Notes under the pieces: model-generated
What the model saw: only the letters and a program-made list of their open reading frames with translations
Told to the model about the DNA's origin: nothing
Databases searched by the model: none
Origin: Ariolimax columbianus
Taxonomy: Eukaryota; Mollusca; Gastropoda; Stylommatophora; Arionidae
DNA length: 64,000 nt
NCBI GenBank assembly: GCA_036924085.1
Contig: JAVGWX010000012.1
Span: 28,748,901-28,812,900, forward strand
Reading direction: 5' to 3'
Translations under genes and position numbers: made by a program
In this document: piece by piece, positions 14,001 through 27,500 of the stretch
Layout of the letters: every line of letters starts with the position of its first letter
Position numbering within the stretch: position 1 is the first letter of the stretch

Positions 14001-15435
14001 TGGTCTTATTCTCTCCATTGCAGTGAGGGACCCCTAAGCGAACAGGACACCTTTAACTTTAACTTTAAGCTGGGGCTCGACTTCATTGCCTCAGGTTTTT
14101 TCCCCATTTTAGCTTGGTCTCTCTCGGCAGATGGGTACCCCATCTGTCGAGAGCATCGCACAAAGCACGAACTCCGTAGCTCCAGCGATGAACCCAGGGA
14201 TCTCCGGAAAAAATTGACATCATGGACCGACCGTCACGGCTCAAAATCGAACCCTGACCGTCTGAACCCGAGGCAAACGGCTTTACCACAGATACCCCCA
14301 GGACACCTTTACCTTTTTTTAACTATCCACCATAACAGTATCACCTGTTCCAGAATGTGCTATATAGAAGTTGTATTGCCTGGGGATCTTCTGAAAGGTG
14401 GTTTCCCTGTACATGATAACAAGACATACTCACCTCCATAATACACTTCTGATCCGCCTCTAGCTTTGAAGAGCATGAAAGATGGAAACTTGTTCACATG
14501 GAGCGTGCGACACAGTTGATGCATGTCAGAGCAATCTGCTCGTGCTACCTATAATATAACCATTTGATAATGTTACACTCTCCATATTTGAATTAAGCCC
14601 AATCTACTGTTTGTGGAGTGTGTATCCTAGTCGATAGTGAGCTGATTTGCTAAGACTGGGATTACACTGTGTCATGGCTCGAAATCATGGACGGACAGAA
14701 ACAAAATCAAGGCATGGTTCTTTCCTGGTACGATCGCCCCCTCCAGTCGAACCTGCTGTAAATGGGTACCTGACATATGAGTTGGGTTAAGTATAAACTG
14801 CAAGAAAGGGAACTTGCCACCCCACCTCACATAGGCTTCGGCTTAGTCCATGAAAAGTTATCTTCATCCTCCACGTCAATTGTTGTCATGGAACCCACAT
14901 TTACCTTTACTGAATGCAAGCTCCCTACAGTTGATTTAGGCTTTGCTCAACTGATTTAAGTTCTCCTTACTTGATTTTGACTTGATATCAAATTCAAGCT
15001 TTTCCCATGCTAACTTATGTTAGTTCCAACTATCTTAATTTACACTTTCCTTAATTAATTTAAGCTTTCCCCAACTGATTCAAGCTCTCCAAAACTGATT
15101 TAAGCTCTTCATTCCTGTAAAACAACTATTATTTAATTGTAAGTTCTCTTGAGACTGGAAAGAATTATAGAAAATATCAAAGAACCTGACAAACTGGAAA
15201 GGATTAGTTTGTTATGGCATATGCACTATAAGGTGACAAATTTAAGAAAACAAAGAAGAAGCTCACTCCACATAATAAAATTACAATTTTTTTATTTAAG
15301 CTCTCCTCTATTGATTAAAATATACTCACCCAGTATTAACAAGTTTCAAACTCTTTCCACTTGATAAAATAATTACCTCCCCTCCCTCCCTCCCTCCCTC
15401 CCTCCCTCCCTCCCTCCCTCCCTCCCTCCCTCCCT

Positions 15436-15507
<72 letters not shown>

Positions 15508-18500
15508 CTGACAAAATTACAATTTCAAGCTTTCAACACCTGCTTTTAGTAGGTAGTCAGTTCCCTTTCTTGCTACCATTCCTTCCCTAACAGTAGCTCT
15601 GTAACTCATTTACAGCTGGGTCGACAGGAGCAGGTCAATAAAGGGAATTAAAACTGACACCATCATTCATTGACATGAGAAAGCATCACTCCACCAATCT
15701 GACGCATGCCGCCACAAGCGAAGACAAAACTTTACCAAACTAGTTCTAAATAATAAACAAAGTATGTTGGTAGCGACAATGATACTGAAAAGAGAAGTAT
15801 TTTACTGCATTTGAGAAAATACATGTGACCAGAAACAAAAACAGAAAATAAAGTAATAGGCAGATGGAATCCGAACCACAAACCTTCAGGTGATGGTGGA
15901 AGCTCCTTGCCACAAGAGAAAGACGAGTTCAGGTATTCAGCCAGCTGAACACCCCAAACATGTGTCCCAACTGGTCAATTATATTGTATTCATCACTTGC
16001 CTTAGTCGACTTATACGTCTACAGGGACAGATGCCCTTGTGCAAGTCTCAATTCTGGCATAAGCTGGATGTAGTCAGAAGAATTATTTCCTGCTTAGCTG
16101 GTGAGCAGCTTATTACTCTGCTGCGTTGGAAAAAGTGCTGTAGAGGGTGGTTAACCAATGTTTGAGTCTATCTTAATAAAGCGGACCCGCAACCTGTTAG
16201 GCACCATCTTTGCTGCTCTTAACAAACCACCTAACCATGGCAGGTGTTATGCCATGTCACATAGTAAGTTGCCTCTTACGACATGCTCTCTGTGTGGCAG
16301 TGGTGCTATTCTTGTCCTTTTCATACACAAAGACCCTGGTGGATCACTCAAATTTAGACAGAGTTCGATCCAGACATACTTATAATAGACTCCATTACAT
16401 TATAACTTCCCTATCATCAAGTATGTTTATGTCACATTTAGACAAACAATAAACAGTGGCAGTTGCAACTTGGTAGGAAGGTAAAATTTGTGGCAGTGAG
16501 TGGGAAACAAAGAATGTTTGATAAATTTGGGGGCCCATCTAAAATATAATGATGGGGTGACATAGCCTAGTGGTAAGTGACACAGTTCACAAATCAAACT
16601 TGTCCGTGTCCGGATTTCTGAACCAGGAAGGTTGTACTCCTATGGGAAATTAAGCCATTAAAAAGAAAGTGCGAGCTGAAGTTAGATGCACTAGGTTGTA
16701 AGATGCAAAACACAGCACAATGTACACAACCTCAGGGAATAAGGAAACTGAATAGGTTGAAGGAAAAACAAAAACAAATCCTAAACATGTAAAGGACAGC
16801 TGACGTAGATTAACCTTGTGTTGTTTGAGTAAGGCTGGTAGCTTTCTCAGCTCCAAGTTCTGGTTTTCAATCTTGTCAACAAAATGGATCAGCCATGACT
16901 TATCTCGATCCCTTTCGTGAATGCTCTGTGAAGGATTATGGTATCAGGATGTTAACTTGTAAACAAAATAATGAAATAATGACAACAATGATAATATCAG
17001 GTGTATTGTAAGCAAGCACTCTGAACTCATGTACACCAGACAACAGAACAAACAATTGAGTAATAGGAAATCAGGATCCGAACCACTGGCCCCGAAGTGA
17101 CAGATATTCCTTGCTGCAAAAAAAAACATATGAACCTCTAGACATCGCAAAAATGTGTCATTAACCTAGTCAATCTTATACTAATCTATAGCACTAGTCA
17201 ATCTTATACTAATCTATAGCACTAGTCAATCTTATACTAATCTATAGCACTAGTCAATCTTATACTAATCTATAGCACTAGTCAATCTTATACTAATCTA
17301 TAGCACTAGTCAATCTTATACTAATCTATAGCTCTAGTCAATCTTATACTAATCTATAGCACTAGTCAATCTTATACTAATCTATAGCACTAGTCAATCT
17401 TATACTAATCTATAGCACTAGTCAATCTTATACTAATCTATAGCACTAGTCAATCTTATACTAATCTACAGCACTAGTCAATCTTATACTAATCTATAGC
17501 ACTTGTCAATCTTATACTAATCTACAGCACTAGTCAATCTTATACTAATCCATAGCACTAGTCAATCTTATACTAATCTACAGCACTAGTCAATCTTATA
17601 CTAATCTACAGCACTAGTCAATCTTATACTAATCTATAGCACTAGTCAATCTTATACTAATCTATAGCACTAGTCAATCTTATACTAATCTATAGCACTA
17701 GTCAATCTTATACTAATCTACAGCACTAGTCAATCTTATACTAATCTACAGCACTAGTCAATCTTATACTAATCTACAGCACTAGTCAATCTTATACTAA
17801 TCTTTAGCACTAGTCAATCTTATACTAATCTATAGCACTAGTCAATCTTATACTAATCTACAGCACTAGTCAATCTTATACTAATCTACAGCACTAGTCA
17901 ATCTTATACTAATCTATAGCACTAGTCAATCTTATACTAATCTATAGCACTAGTCAATCTTATACTAATCTACAGCACTAGTCAATCTTATACTAATCTA
18001 CAGCACTAGTCAATCTTATACTAATCTTTAGCACTAGTCAATCTTATACTAATCTATAGCACTAGTCAATCTTATACTAATCTATAGCACTAGTCAATCT
18101 TATACTAATCTACAGCACTAGTCAATCTTATACTAATCTACAGCACTAGTCAATCTTATACTAATCTATAGCACTAGTCAATCTTATACTAATCTACAGC
18201 ACTAGTCAATCGTATACTAATCTATAGCACTAGTCAATCTTATACTAATCTATAGCACTAGTCAATCTTATACTAATCTATAGCACTAGTCAATCTTATA
18301 CTAATCTACAGCACTAGTCAATCTTATACTAATCTATAGCACTAGTCAATCTTATACTAATCTATAGCACTAGTCAATCTTATACTAATCTACAACACTA
18401 GTCAATCTTATACTAATCTACAGCACTAGTCAATCTTATACTAATCTATAGCACTAGTCAATCTTATACTAATCTATAGCACTAGTCAATCTTATACTAA

Positions 18501-21500
18501 TCTACAGCACTAGTCAATCTTATACTAATCTACAGCACTAGTCAATCTTATACTAATCTACAGCACTAGTCAATCTTACACTAATCTATAGCACTAGTCA
18601 ATCTTATACTAATCTATAGCACTAGTCAATCTTATACTAATCTACAGCACTAGTCAATCTTATACTAATCTATAGCACTAGCCAATCTTATACTAATCTA
18701 TAGCACTAGTCAATCTTATACTAATCTATAGCACTAGTCAATCTTATACTAATCTATAGCACTAGTCAATCTTATACTAATCTATAGCACTAGTCATTCT
18801 TATACTAATCTATAGCACTAGTCAATCTTATACTAATCTATAGCACTAGTCAATCTTATACTAATCTATAGCACTAGCCAATCTTATACTAATCTATAGC
18901 ACTAGCCAATCTTATACTAATCTACAGCAACTATAGAATATAGTCCAGATATATGACTCAGAGACATCTCGATTGTGACTAAAAGCATTACACCGGACCT
19001 TCATCAGCATGTGTTTTCATGGCATACTTCATGTTAGATGGTCAGAGGTTATGGCAAACACAGATCTGTGAGAAAGAACACAGCAACAATCAATAAAGCA
19101 GAAGATTGAGGAGAAGAAGTGGAGATAGATAAGACACTTTCAAAATGAAGCTGGACAATATAACCACACATGCACTAGATTGGAATCCACAGTGAAAGAA
19201 GACCAATAATCCTGTGATGATGAATGGCCAAGGAGGAAGTCAGTTCAACCGGGTCTCGTTGGCAGAACTCAAAAAGATGGCACAGAATAGAAACTGATGG
19301 AGAGCATACGTCAGTGGCTATATGTTCCAAGAGGAACCAGAAGGATAAATGATGATATGATGGAATATAGGCTTAGGTCTATCCAGACAAACTGATACAA
19401 TTGATTACTTTATTTTATTCCTAAATGTCCTTCACAAGAAAAGTTGGTAACTGCATTGGTGGGTCTGACACTAAATTGCCTTTAAATATATTTAAGTGAG
19501 GACAGTTTACACCATCCTCAACATCACTCTATAAATGTAGCCCCCACCTCTTTATAATTTATAACTATGACTGTGATACCACCTCTTTATAATTTATAAC
19601 TAAGCGTAAGACCATCTCTTTATAATTTATAATTGCAACCGTGTGACACCATCTCTTTATAATTTATAACTACGACTGTGTGACACTATCTCTTTATAAT
19701 TTATAACTAAGTGTAATCCAATTCCAGCACCAAGACTACAGCAGTGATAAAATTAATGAACAATTTAATTAAATTTATTCTGATCCAGTCCAAGATTTCA
19801 ATTTACTAGTTAAATTTGTACATTCACCTCAGAGCAAAAACTGTCTTTCCTTCTATAATTGTATGTCAGGTGCCCATTTCCATCTCAGTTAACTGGATTA
19901 TACCGAAAGCAAGAGGATCATATGCATTTTTTTCATAAAAAGCAAGTGCTGTAACACTATCCTGAATTATACCCTCTAAGTGTGAGATAGATTTGACAAA
20001 ATGTATGTTTTATCAATAGAGTAATCATGCCGAAGATGGATGTGTCAGACCGAAAGAAGCAAATATCGCAGTCAAGCTGTAAACTAGCAACACAACGCAT
20101 TCCGTTCTCTGGACTACATCCTGCTACATGCAAAACCCTGTTCAGGGCTTGGTAGCGGGAGATTAAGAACGAACACAGAAGAAGAATAGAGTAATCATTG
20201 TGTTCATTCTATTTGACCTCTCCAAGACCTCAATATTCATTTTATTTTCATGTTTACATACGATGGAACCTCAAATTTGTGATAGAAATTTAAAACATTT
20301 TGCTATTGTCAAGAGTGTCCTGCATGATGTATCATAATGCAGATGAGATACATGATGTCATAGGAGCCATTTCAAGATGGCCAGCCCAATAGCAATATGC
20401 ACCAAAGATGAGCAGCATTCTGTTGTATGTTATTTTCAAGTGTATGAGTAGGAAGTTCCATGCTTGATTAGTTTTTTGCTATGTACCTCAGGGTTATGTC
20501 TCTTCTTTCTTTTTCAGTCTGGCTGTTCTTGTTTCCAATACCTGGTATATTTTCTACCACCTCTGGAACGATATGCTGCTTTCAGGTGGGTTTGCGTACA
20601 GTAGGGATGGGCTTTGGTGTTGATATGGTGTTCATAGGGTCTTCGCTCATCTTTGCTTTGGCTATTTCTGCAAAGGTTCTCCGCTTTAGTCTCCCTTTTC
20701 CAAATCTATTTAGTCTCTACTCAAAGAAATGACAATAGGAAAGTCATTCAGGTCTGACAAAGAGGTGTGCATGAGCAACTACTCCTATGACCAAAAACTG
20801 CTTTCTCTAAAGGAACCCATTAACTTTGTAGGCACTATAGGACTTGTATCAAATGCTATTGAGACTATGTTGGAAAATGATAGTTGTGTGTCACTTTTTC
20901 TAAATAAATTTTCGAAAAAAACTATAAGGTTTTCATTTGACGCACCCTCATATGTACGATCCAGTGCGGCGTGCAGCAGAGGTGTGTGTACATACCTGAA
21001 GTAATTCCTCATTCACAACTTCAACATCAGGAAGCAGCTTCAGAACAGTGTTAGCAATGTCTCGAGCATACAGGCTGGTGATTTCCTGAAACAGACATGT
21101 TGCAAGTGGATTCAGATTATCATTACAATCATTAGCATATGCTTATAGTACCTATTCTGTACTACTCTTACATTATCTATACCATTCTTATTTCATCTAT
21201 ACCATTTTTTAATTATCTGTACTGTTCTTATAATAACTATTCTACACAATCCTTATACTTTTTGTACTATACTACTATTATTCTATCTATTATTATATCT
21301 GTATACTATCTATACCATTCTTATACTATCTATATAATTCTTACACTATACTATGCTAATTATACTTCATTTTTATAATATTTTTTTTAAACAGATAATG
21401 ATCAAGTGTCCTATAATTGTGACCCCACCTATAATGGTCACCCTATCTATAATGGCGACCCCCCCCCCCCTATAATGACAACCACACCCATAAAGGTCAC

Positions 21501-24500
21501 CACAGCTATAATGATGACCCCCATCTATAATAGACTCCCCATCTATGATGACAACCACGCCTATAATGGTGACCCCTACCTATAATGGTCACCACACCCA
21601 TTATAGCCACCTACGCTTATAATGGTGGGGCCAACAGGGGAAATGTCCTTCTTCAATGGCTGTACAAACACCTCTTGCAGTGTTGGGATGAGTGGGGCCG
21701 TATCACAGGACATGAGAGACGCCAACATAATCACACAAAAAACAGCGGAGAGTGAAACAATTACAGGGGAATATTGTTCCTCTACACTGTCGTGCAGAAC
21801 GGTCCATCTTTGATATGGTCTTCTCACTGAGACAACCGCAAAAGGAATGCAGAGAACACTAACCATTTATTTCTTGCCTTCATTCAACCAGGTAAACAGA
21901 GAGGGTCTCTTTAAAGTATTGTCTAAAGTTGGCTGCCAACCTAAACAGCTGAAGATGATTAAAACACGTCTCCAGGACTGGTACAGCATACTAGGTCAGA
22001 TGGGAGATTATTAATCTAACCAGACTGTGTGCAAAATGTTAAGAGAAGGGAGACTGTCATTCAGGATATGCTCTGGCCGCCCACATGAAAGCCGAGTTAT
22101 AGATCCCCATTAATAGGTTAGAAAAATCATGGGATCTATTTGGACTTACCATCAGCGTACAAAAGACGAAAGTGATGGCTCAGGATGCAGATCCTCCAGG
22201 CATTGCCTTAAGCGATAAAAATCTGGAGGTAGAAAATCACTTTAACTTCCTCAAATCTATCATCGACAACCTCTCACTGGATGCAAAACAGCAAAAGTTA
22301 TTAGGAATTGCCTAAACAGCACTTGCCAGGCTCTCACAGAGAGTGTGGAACCATCTCCACAAAGGTTGCTGCGTACAGATCATGTGTGCTTAGGATCCTG
22401 CTCTACGCCAGGGAAATGTATGTTTCACAGGAAAAAAAGACTAAATGTTTTTCATATGCGCTGCTTGAGGCACATGGAATTTCTTGGAGTGACAGAGCGA
22501 CAAACAATGACGTGTTGGACCGTGCAAAGCTTGCCAGTTTAGTTACTATCCACCACCAACGCCGCTTGCAGTGGCTTAGTCACGTCTGCAAAATGTAGGA
22601 CGGGCAATACCAAAAGATATCCTATACGGAGAGTTTTTCACTGGAAACCGTAACATAGGTAGACCCTTACTGCATTAAAAGGATGTTTGCAAGCATGACC
22701 TAAAAGCGCTGGATATAGACACCTGCAACTGGGAGAAACTTGCCTAAAGACAGACGTGGCTGGAGGCGGGATTTGTATGCTGACCTGCAGGCCGAGGAAA
22801 CCAAGATGCACCGAGATTCGGACTCCAAACATGTGCGACGAAAGCAAGGGCAACAGACTAAGGCCCCTCTTCAGCATGGGTCCATTGTTTCTCGATACTG
22901 ACAGCATACCAATCATCACCATCTTAAATGGTCACCCCCACCTATAATGGAGACCCAACTTATAACGATCACCTAATTATAATGGTCATCCCACCCATGA
23001 TGGTGACCCCACCTATATTCGTCACTTTCACCTCTCTATAATGGTCATCCATATCAATAATGGTGACCCCCACCTATAATGGTCACCACACCATTATGGT
23101 GACCCCCAGCCTATAATTGAGACCCCAGCCTATAATGGTCAATCACACCAATAATGATGACCCTAACCTATAATGGCCACACCCCCCCATAGTGTATGTC
23201 TTATTACGGCAACATTGACAGAAGAGAAACTGGCAGATCAATAAGAAATTTTGACAGAAGTAAAACTGGTGGATCAATAAGAAATGTTGACAGAAGAGAA
23301 ACTGGTGGATCCGCTGTTTCTTTTCCGTCAACATTTAACAATGCCAGCATTTTATCCTCATGCACAACCTTCATTAAGTCCCCTTTTGTGACATATTTGT
23401 AAAGTTACAGTGGTCCTAATCTTTACGAGCTCTAGTTAACCAATCTGTAAATTGTAATGAAACATACCAATTGACTGTCCTCTGTGACCTTGCCCAGAGG
23501 ATAGTAAAAAGTACCATGTTCATGACCTAGTTCTGAACACAGCTGCTTGTCCTTGTAGCACTTGATTCTCCCAACATTAACTAGGTCTGCCTGAAATTAG
23601 AGACAGAGAACATGCTATAGGACAAGTGCTCTTAAAAGATGTGGTCTATGAAGCTGTCATAGGGATGAAAGACAGTCACACTTCTAATGATAGAGTACCT
23701 CAGCTACTACGATTTAAGAGCATGTAAGGCATTCCACATAATAAGTGTCAATCAGCGATGAGTAAAAAAAATCTGGTCAATTAAATATTGTACTAGTACT
23801 TTCATCATATCAAATAATCAGAGTGAGTCTAGTTCAGTTCAGTTCAGTTCATCCCGTAACCCTCAGGTCGTTAAGGCACACATTAAGACATGAAAATCCC
23901 ACGCCAGCTCTCTCTGTCTGTCGCCGCCTGACGTATCTCACCGTGACGCAGGCCTGACCACTCAGCGATGTTGTCCACCCATCTCTTCCTTGGACGTCCT
24001 CGCCCTCTCTGTCCCGGTACGGATCCAAAGAGTATCGAGTTGGGAATTCCGTTGGACCTCGAGACGTGCCCGCACCAGGCCATCTTTCGTCTTTTGATAG
24101 TTGTGAACAGATCTTCAAAAGGACCAATAGCGTCTTCAACTCTCTGACGGATGTCTACATTCGTGACACGATCCTTATATGTAACATTTAGGAGTTTTCT
24201 ATAGCACCGCATTTCCATTGCACGTATTCTGCCCTGGATATCTGCTGTAATGGTCCAGGTCTCACAGGCATTCAGAAATATTGACAGCACCAAAGAGCGC
24301 AGTAGTCTGACTTTTATGCAGAGGGCGAGGCGCTTGTCTCCTAAATAGGTTGCAGCCTAGTCAGCGCCGCTGTTGTTTGTGCTATTCTGGCAATTACCTC
24401 TGGCTTCGAACCCTCTTCGCTGATCAACGATCCAAGATATTTGAAACGTTTCACCACCTCAAGTACCTGCCCATTTGCCTCTATGACAGATTGAAACCCT

Positions 24501-27500
24501 GCAACGTTATTGGTCATGAGTTTTGTTTTATCAGCATTTATTTCCATACCAAAACTCAGGGCCGTTCTATCCAATCTACCAATCAACTCCTGGAGTTCCC
24601 TCTCTGTGCCTGCCAATACATCAATATCATCAGCAAAGCGGAAGTTTGTGATAAGCCTGTCACCTATTGTAACCGTACCAACATGTCCTTTTAAGGTCAT
24701 CTCCATTACTCTCTCCAAGAAGATATTGAAGAGTGTGGGGGAGAGTATACAACCCTGTCTCACACCCACCGTCGTACGGAACCAATCGCCTAGCGTTCCC
24801 TTTACTGAGACAGCGCTGGTCGCCTGCTGATAAAGGTTTGCAATTACCCTCACAATATCACTGTTGAACTTATAATGCCTCATTGTTGACAATAGCGCCG
24901 TATGCCACACTCTGTCAAACGCCTTTCGAAAGTCAATGAAGGCATGGAAGAGTAGTTGATGATACTCTGAGTACTTCTCAATCAGTAGACGAAGATTAAA
25001 TATCTGCTCGATGGTACTCCTTCCCGCTCAAAAGCCCGCTTGTTCTTCAGCAATGATACTCTCCGCCTGAGGATTCAGTCTGTTAAGTAATATCCTCAAG
25101 AGAACTTTACGTGGATGACTTATCAGACTGATTGTTTGATAGTTCTGACACACATTTAGGTTTCCCGATTTAGGCAGTGGTATAATGACTGATTTTTGTC
25201 CAGCAGGTGGGCCACACTCCTGTCTGCCAAATTCTATTGCAGATGTAAGTCAGGGTAGTGATTGTCGCCTCACCTCCCACTTGCAGGAGCTCTGCTGGAA
25301 TATTATCCACACCGACAGCCTTCCCCCTCTTCAGCATTTTTACGGCTTCATATACTTCTTCCCTTGTTATCGTTTGATTTTCCTCTATCAGACTCACTTC
25401 AGGAGATATTGCCATTCTTGGGTCACCTCGATCTCCATGCTTATATAGCTCCGAACAGTACTCTGTCCAGCGCTCACGAATGTCTTGAGCTTCTGTGAGA
25501 CATTTCCCACTCTTGTCCTGAATCGTCGTATTTCGACTTTGGACAGGTCTTACTAAGTCCTTGACTAATTTATTTGCTCCCTTGGCATCATTTCGTCCCA
25601 GATTTCGTTCGATAACTGCGCACTGAGCCATTATCCATTCCACCTTGGCCTGTTTCATCTTGGTCTTTATGGATCTATTTATCTCTCTCTCTGAGTCTAG
25701 TAGTTGGACCTTAACTTAACTTAACGTCTTTATACTGGTTTAGAAGATCCTGCAGAGTCTGTATACAACCAGTTACATTTACATCACCTTGCTCTAAAAG
25801 CTATGCGCATCCAGTTTATTCTTAAATGCATTAACTGTCCCTGCCTCCACTACCTCCCCTGGCAATGCATTCCAAGCAGACACCACTCTCTGACTAAAAA
25901 AATATTTCCTAATATCTAATCTGGACCTCTCTTTAGTCAGCTTGTAGCTATGCCCTTGTGTTATTGTGGGTGGCTATATTTTAAAACACTTGTTATAGTC
26001 TAATTTATCCATTCCTCTGATCATCTTATAAACCTGTATTAAGTCACCACGAATTCTTCTCTCTTTGAGACACTGTAGGCCGGTTTTTCTGAGTCGTTCC
26101 TCATAACTGTAATTCTGGAATCCCACTATCATCTTTGTCTCTCTTCTTTTGTATTCTTTCCAGCATGTTTATATCCCCTCTATGATAAGGACTCCACACC
26201 TGTACACAGTACTCCAATCTACGTCTAACTAAAGCTTTATACAGTTTGACGATCACTTCCTTGCTCCTATGTTTAATATTTCTTTTTATCATACCTAATA
26301 TTGCATTTGCCTTTTTCACTGCTACCTTAACTTGCTCACTCACCTTTCCTGTATGATCTATTATAACCCCTAGGTCCCTTTCCTTATTTATCTTTCTAAT
26401 ATTGTTTTCTCCCATTCTGTAATTATGTTCCATATTGGATCTACCCATGTGGATGACTGTACATTTATCTACATTAAACTCCATTTGCCAGCTTACAGAC
26501 CATTCTCGAATTTTATCTAAATCCGACATCAATATATCCACTTCTGCTTTAGATGAGACACTACTGCATAGTTTTGTGTCATTGGCGAATTTTGCAACCA
26601 TGGATCCCACATCAATGTCCAAATCATTTATATATATCAAGAACAAAATTGGTCCCAAAACCGAGCACTGTGGCACACCACTTTTCACTTCACACCACTC
26701 AGAGTACTCCTTATTTATGCCCACCCTCTGCCTTCTTCCCGTTAACCAATTTTCAATCCATTTGGCAACTTCCCCACCTATTCCATGTGATTTTAACTTT
26801 CGAAATAATCTTTGATGAGGTACTTTATCAAAGGCCTTTGCAAAGTCTAGATAATTAACGTCCACTGGCTCCCCTTTATCTATGATTTTAGTAACCTCCT
26901 CCATGAATTATAATAGATTTGTTAAGCATGATCTCCCTCTAGTAAACCCATGCTGACTATTTCTAATTAGATTAAATTTGTCTAAATGCATTACAATATT
27001 TTCTTTGATTATTGACTCTAACAATTTACAAACTATGCTCGTTAAACTCACCGGCCTATAATTTGCTGGATCTGATTTTTTGCCGTTTTTGAATAAGGGG
27101 ATCACTCCTGCATCTTTCCAATCCCGTGGAACAATCCCTTTTGTAAGTGATTGAGAACATAATATAGCCAATGGTTTTGCTAGTTGGTCTCTAATTTCTC
27201 TTTCATCATAGTAAATTATCAAAGTGAGTCTAGTAGTTGGACCTCTCTTTCATCATAGTAACTTATCAGAGTGAGTCTAGTAGTTGGACCTCTCTTTCAT
27301 CATAGTAACTTATCAGAGTGAGTCTAGTAGTTGGACCTCTCATCATAGTAACTTATCAGAGTGAGTCTAGTAGTTGGACCTCTCTTTCATCATAGTAACT
27401 TATCAGAGTGAGTCTAGTAGTTGGACCTCTCATCATAGTAACTTATCAGAGTGAATCTAGTAGTTGGACCTCTCATCATAGTAAATTATCACAGTAAATC

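Noticed and set aside
14040..14310. tRNA-like heads here and at 7190-7412, 16550, 28255, 30465, 41340, 45205 and 46320
   Set aside because: A- and B-box sequence is present, but no complete tRNA cloverleaf with acceptor pairing could be built. All are followed by shared SINE bodies, so they are SINE heads, not tRNA genes.
26101..27222. LINE reverse transcriptases here and at 23833, 29251, 51252, 55319 and 60579 considered as domesticated host RT genes or retron-like systems
   Set aside because: They show LINE-type C-termini, 3' tails, truncation, target duplications and mostly broken frames or changed catalytic Asp. They are ordinary retrotransposon copies.
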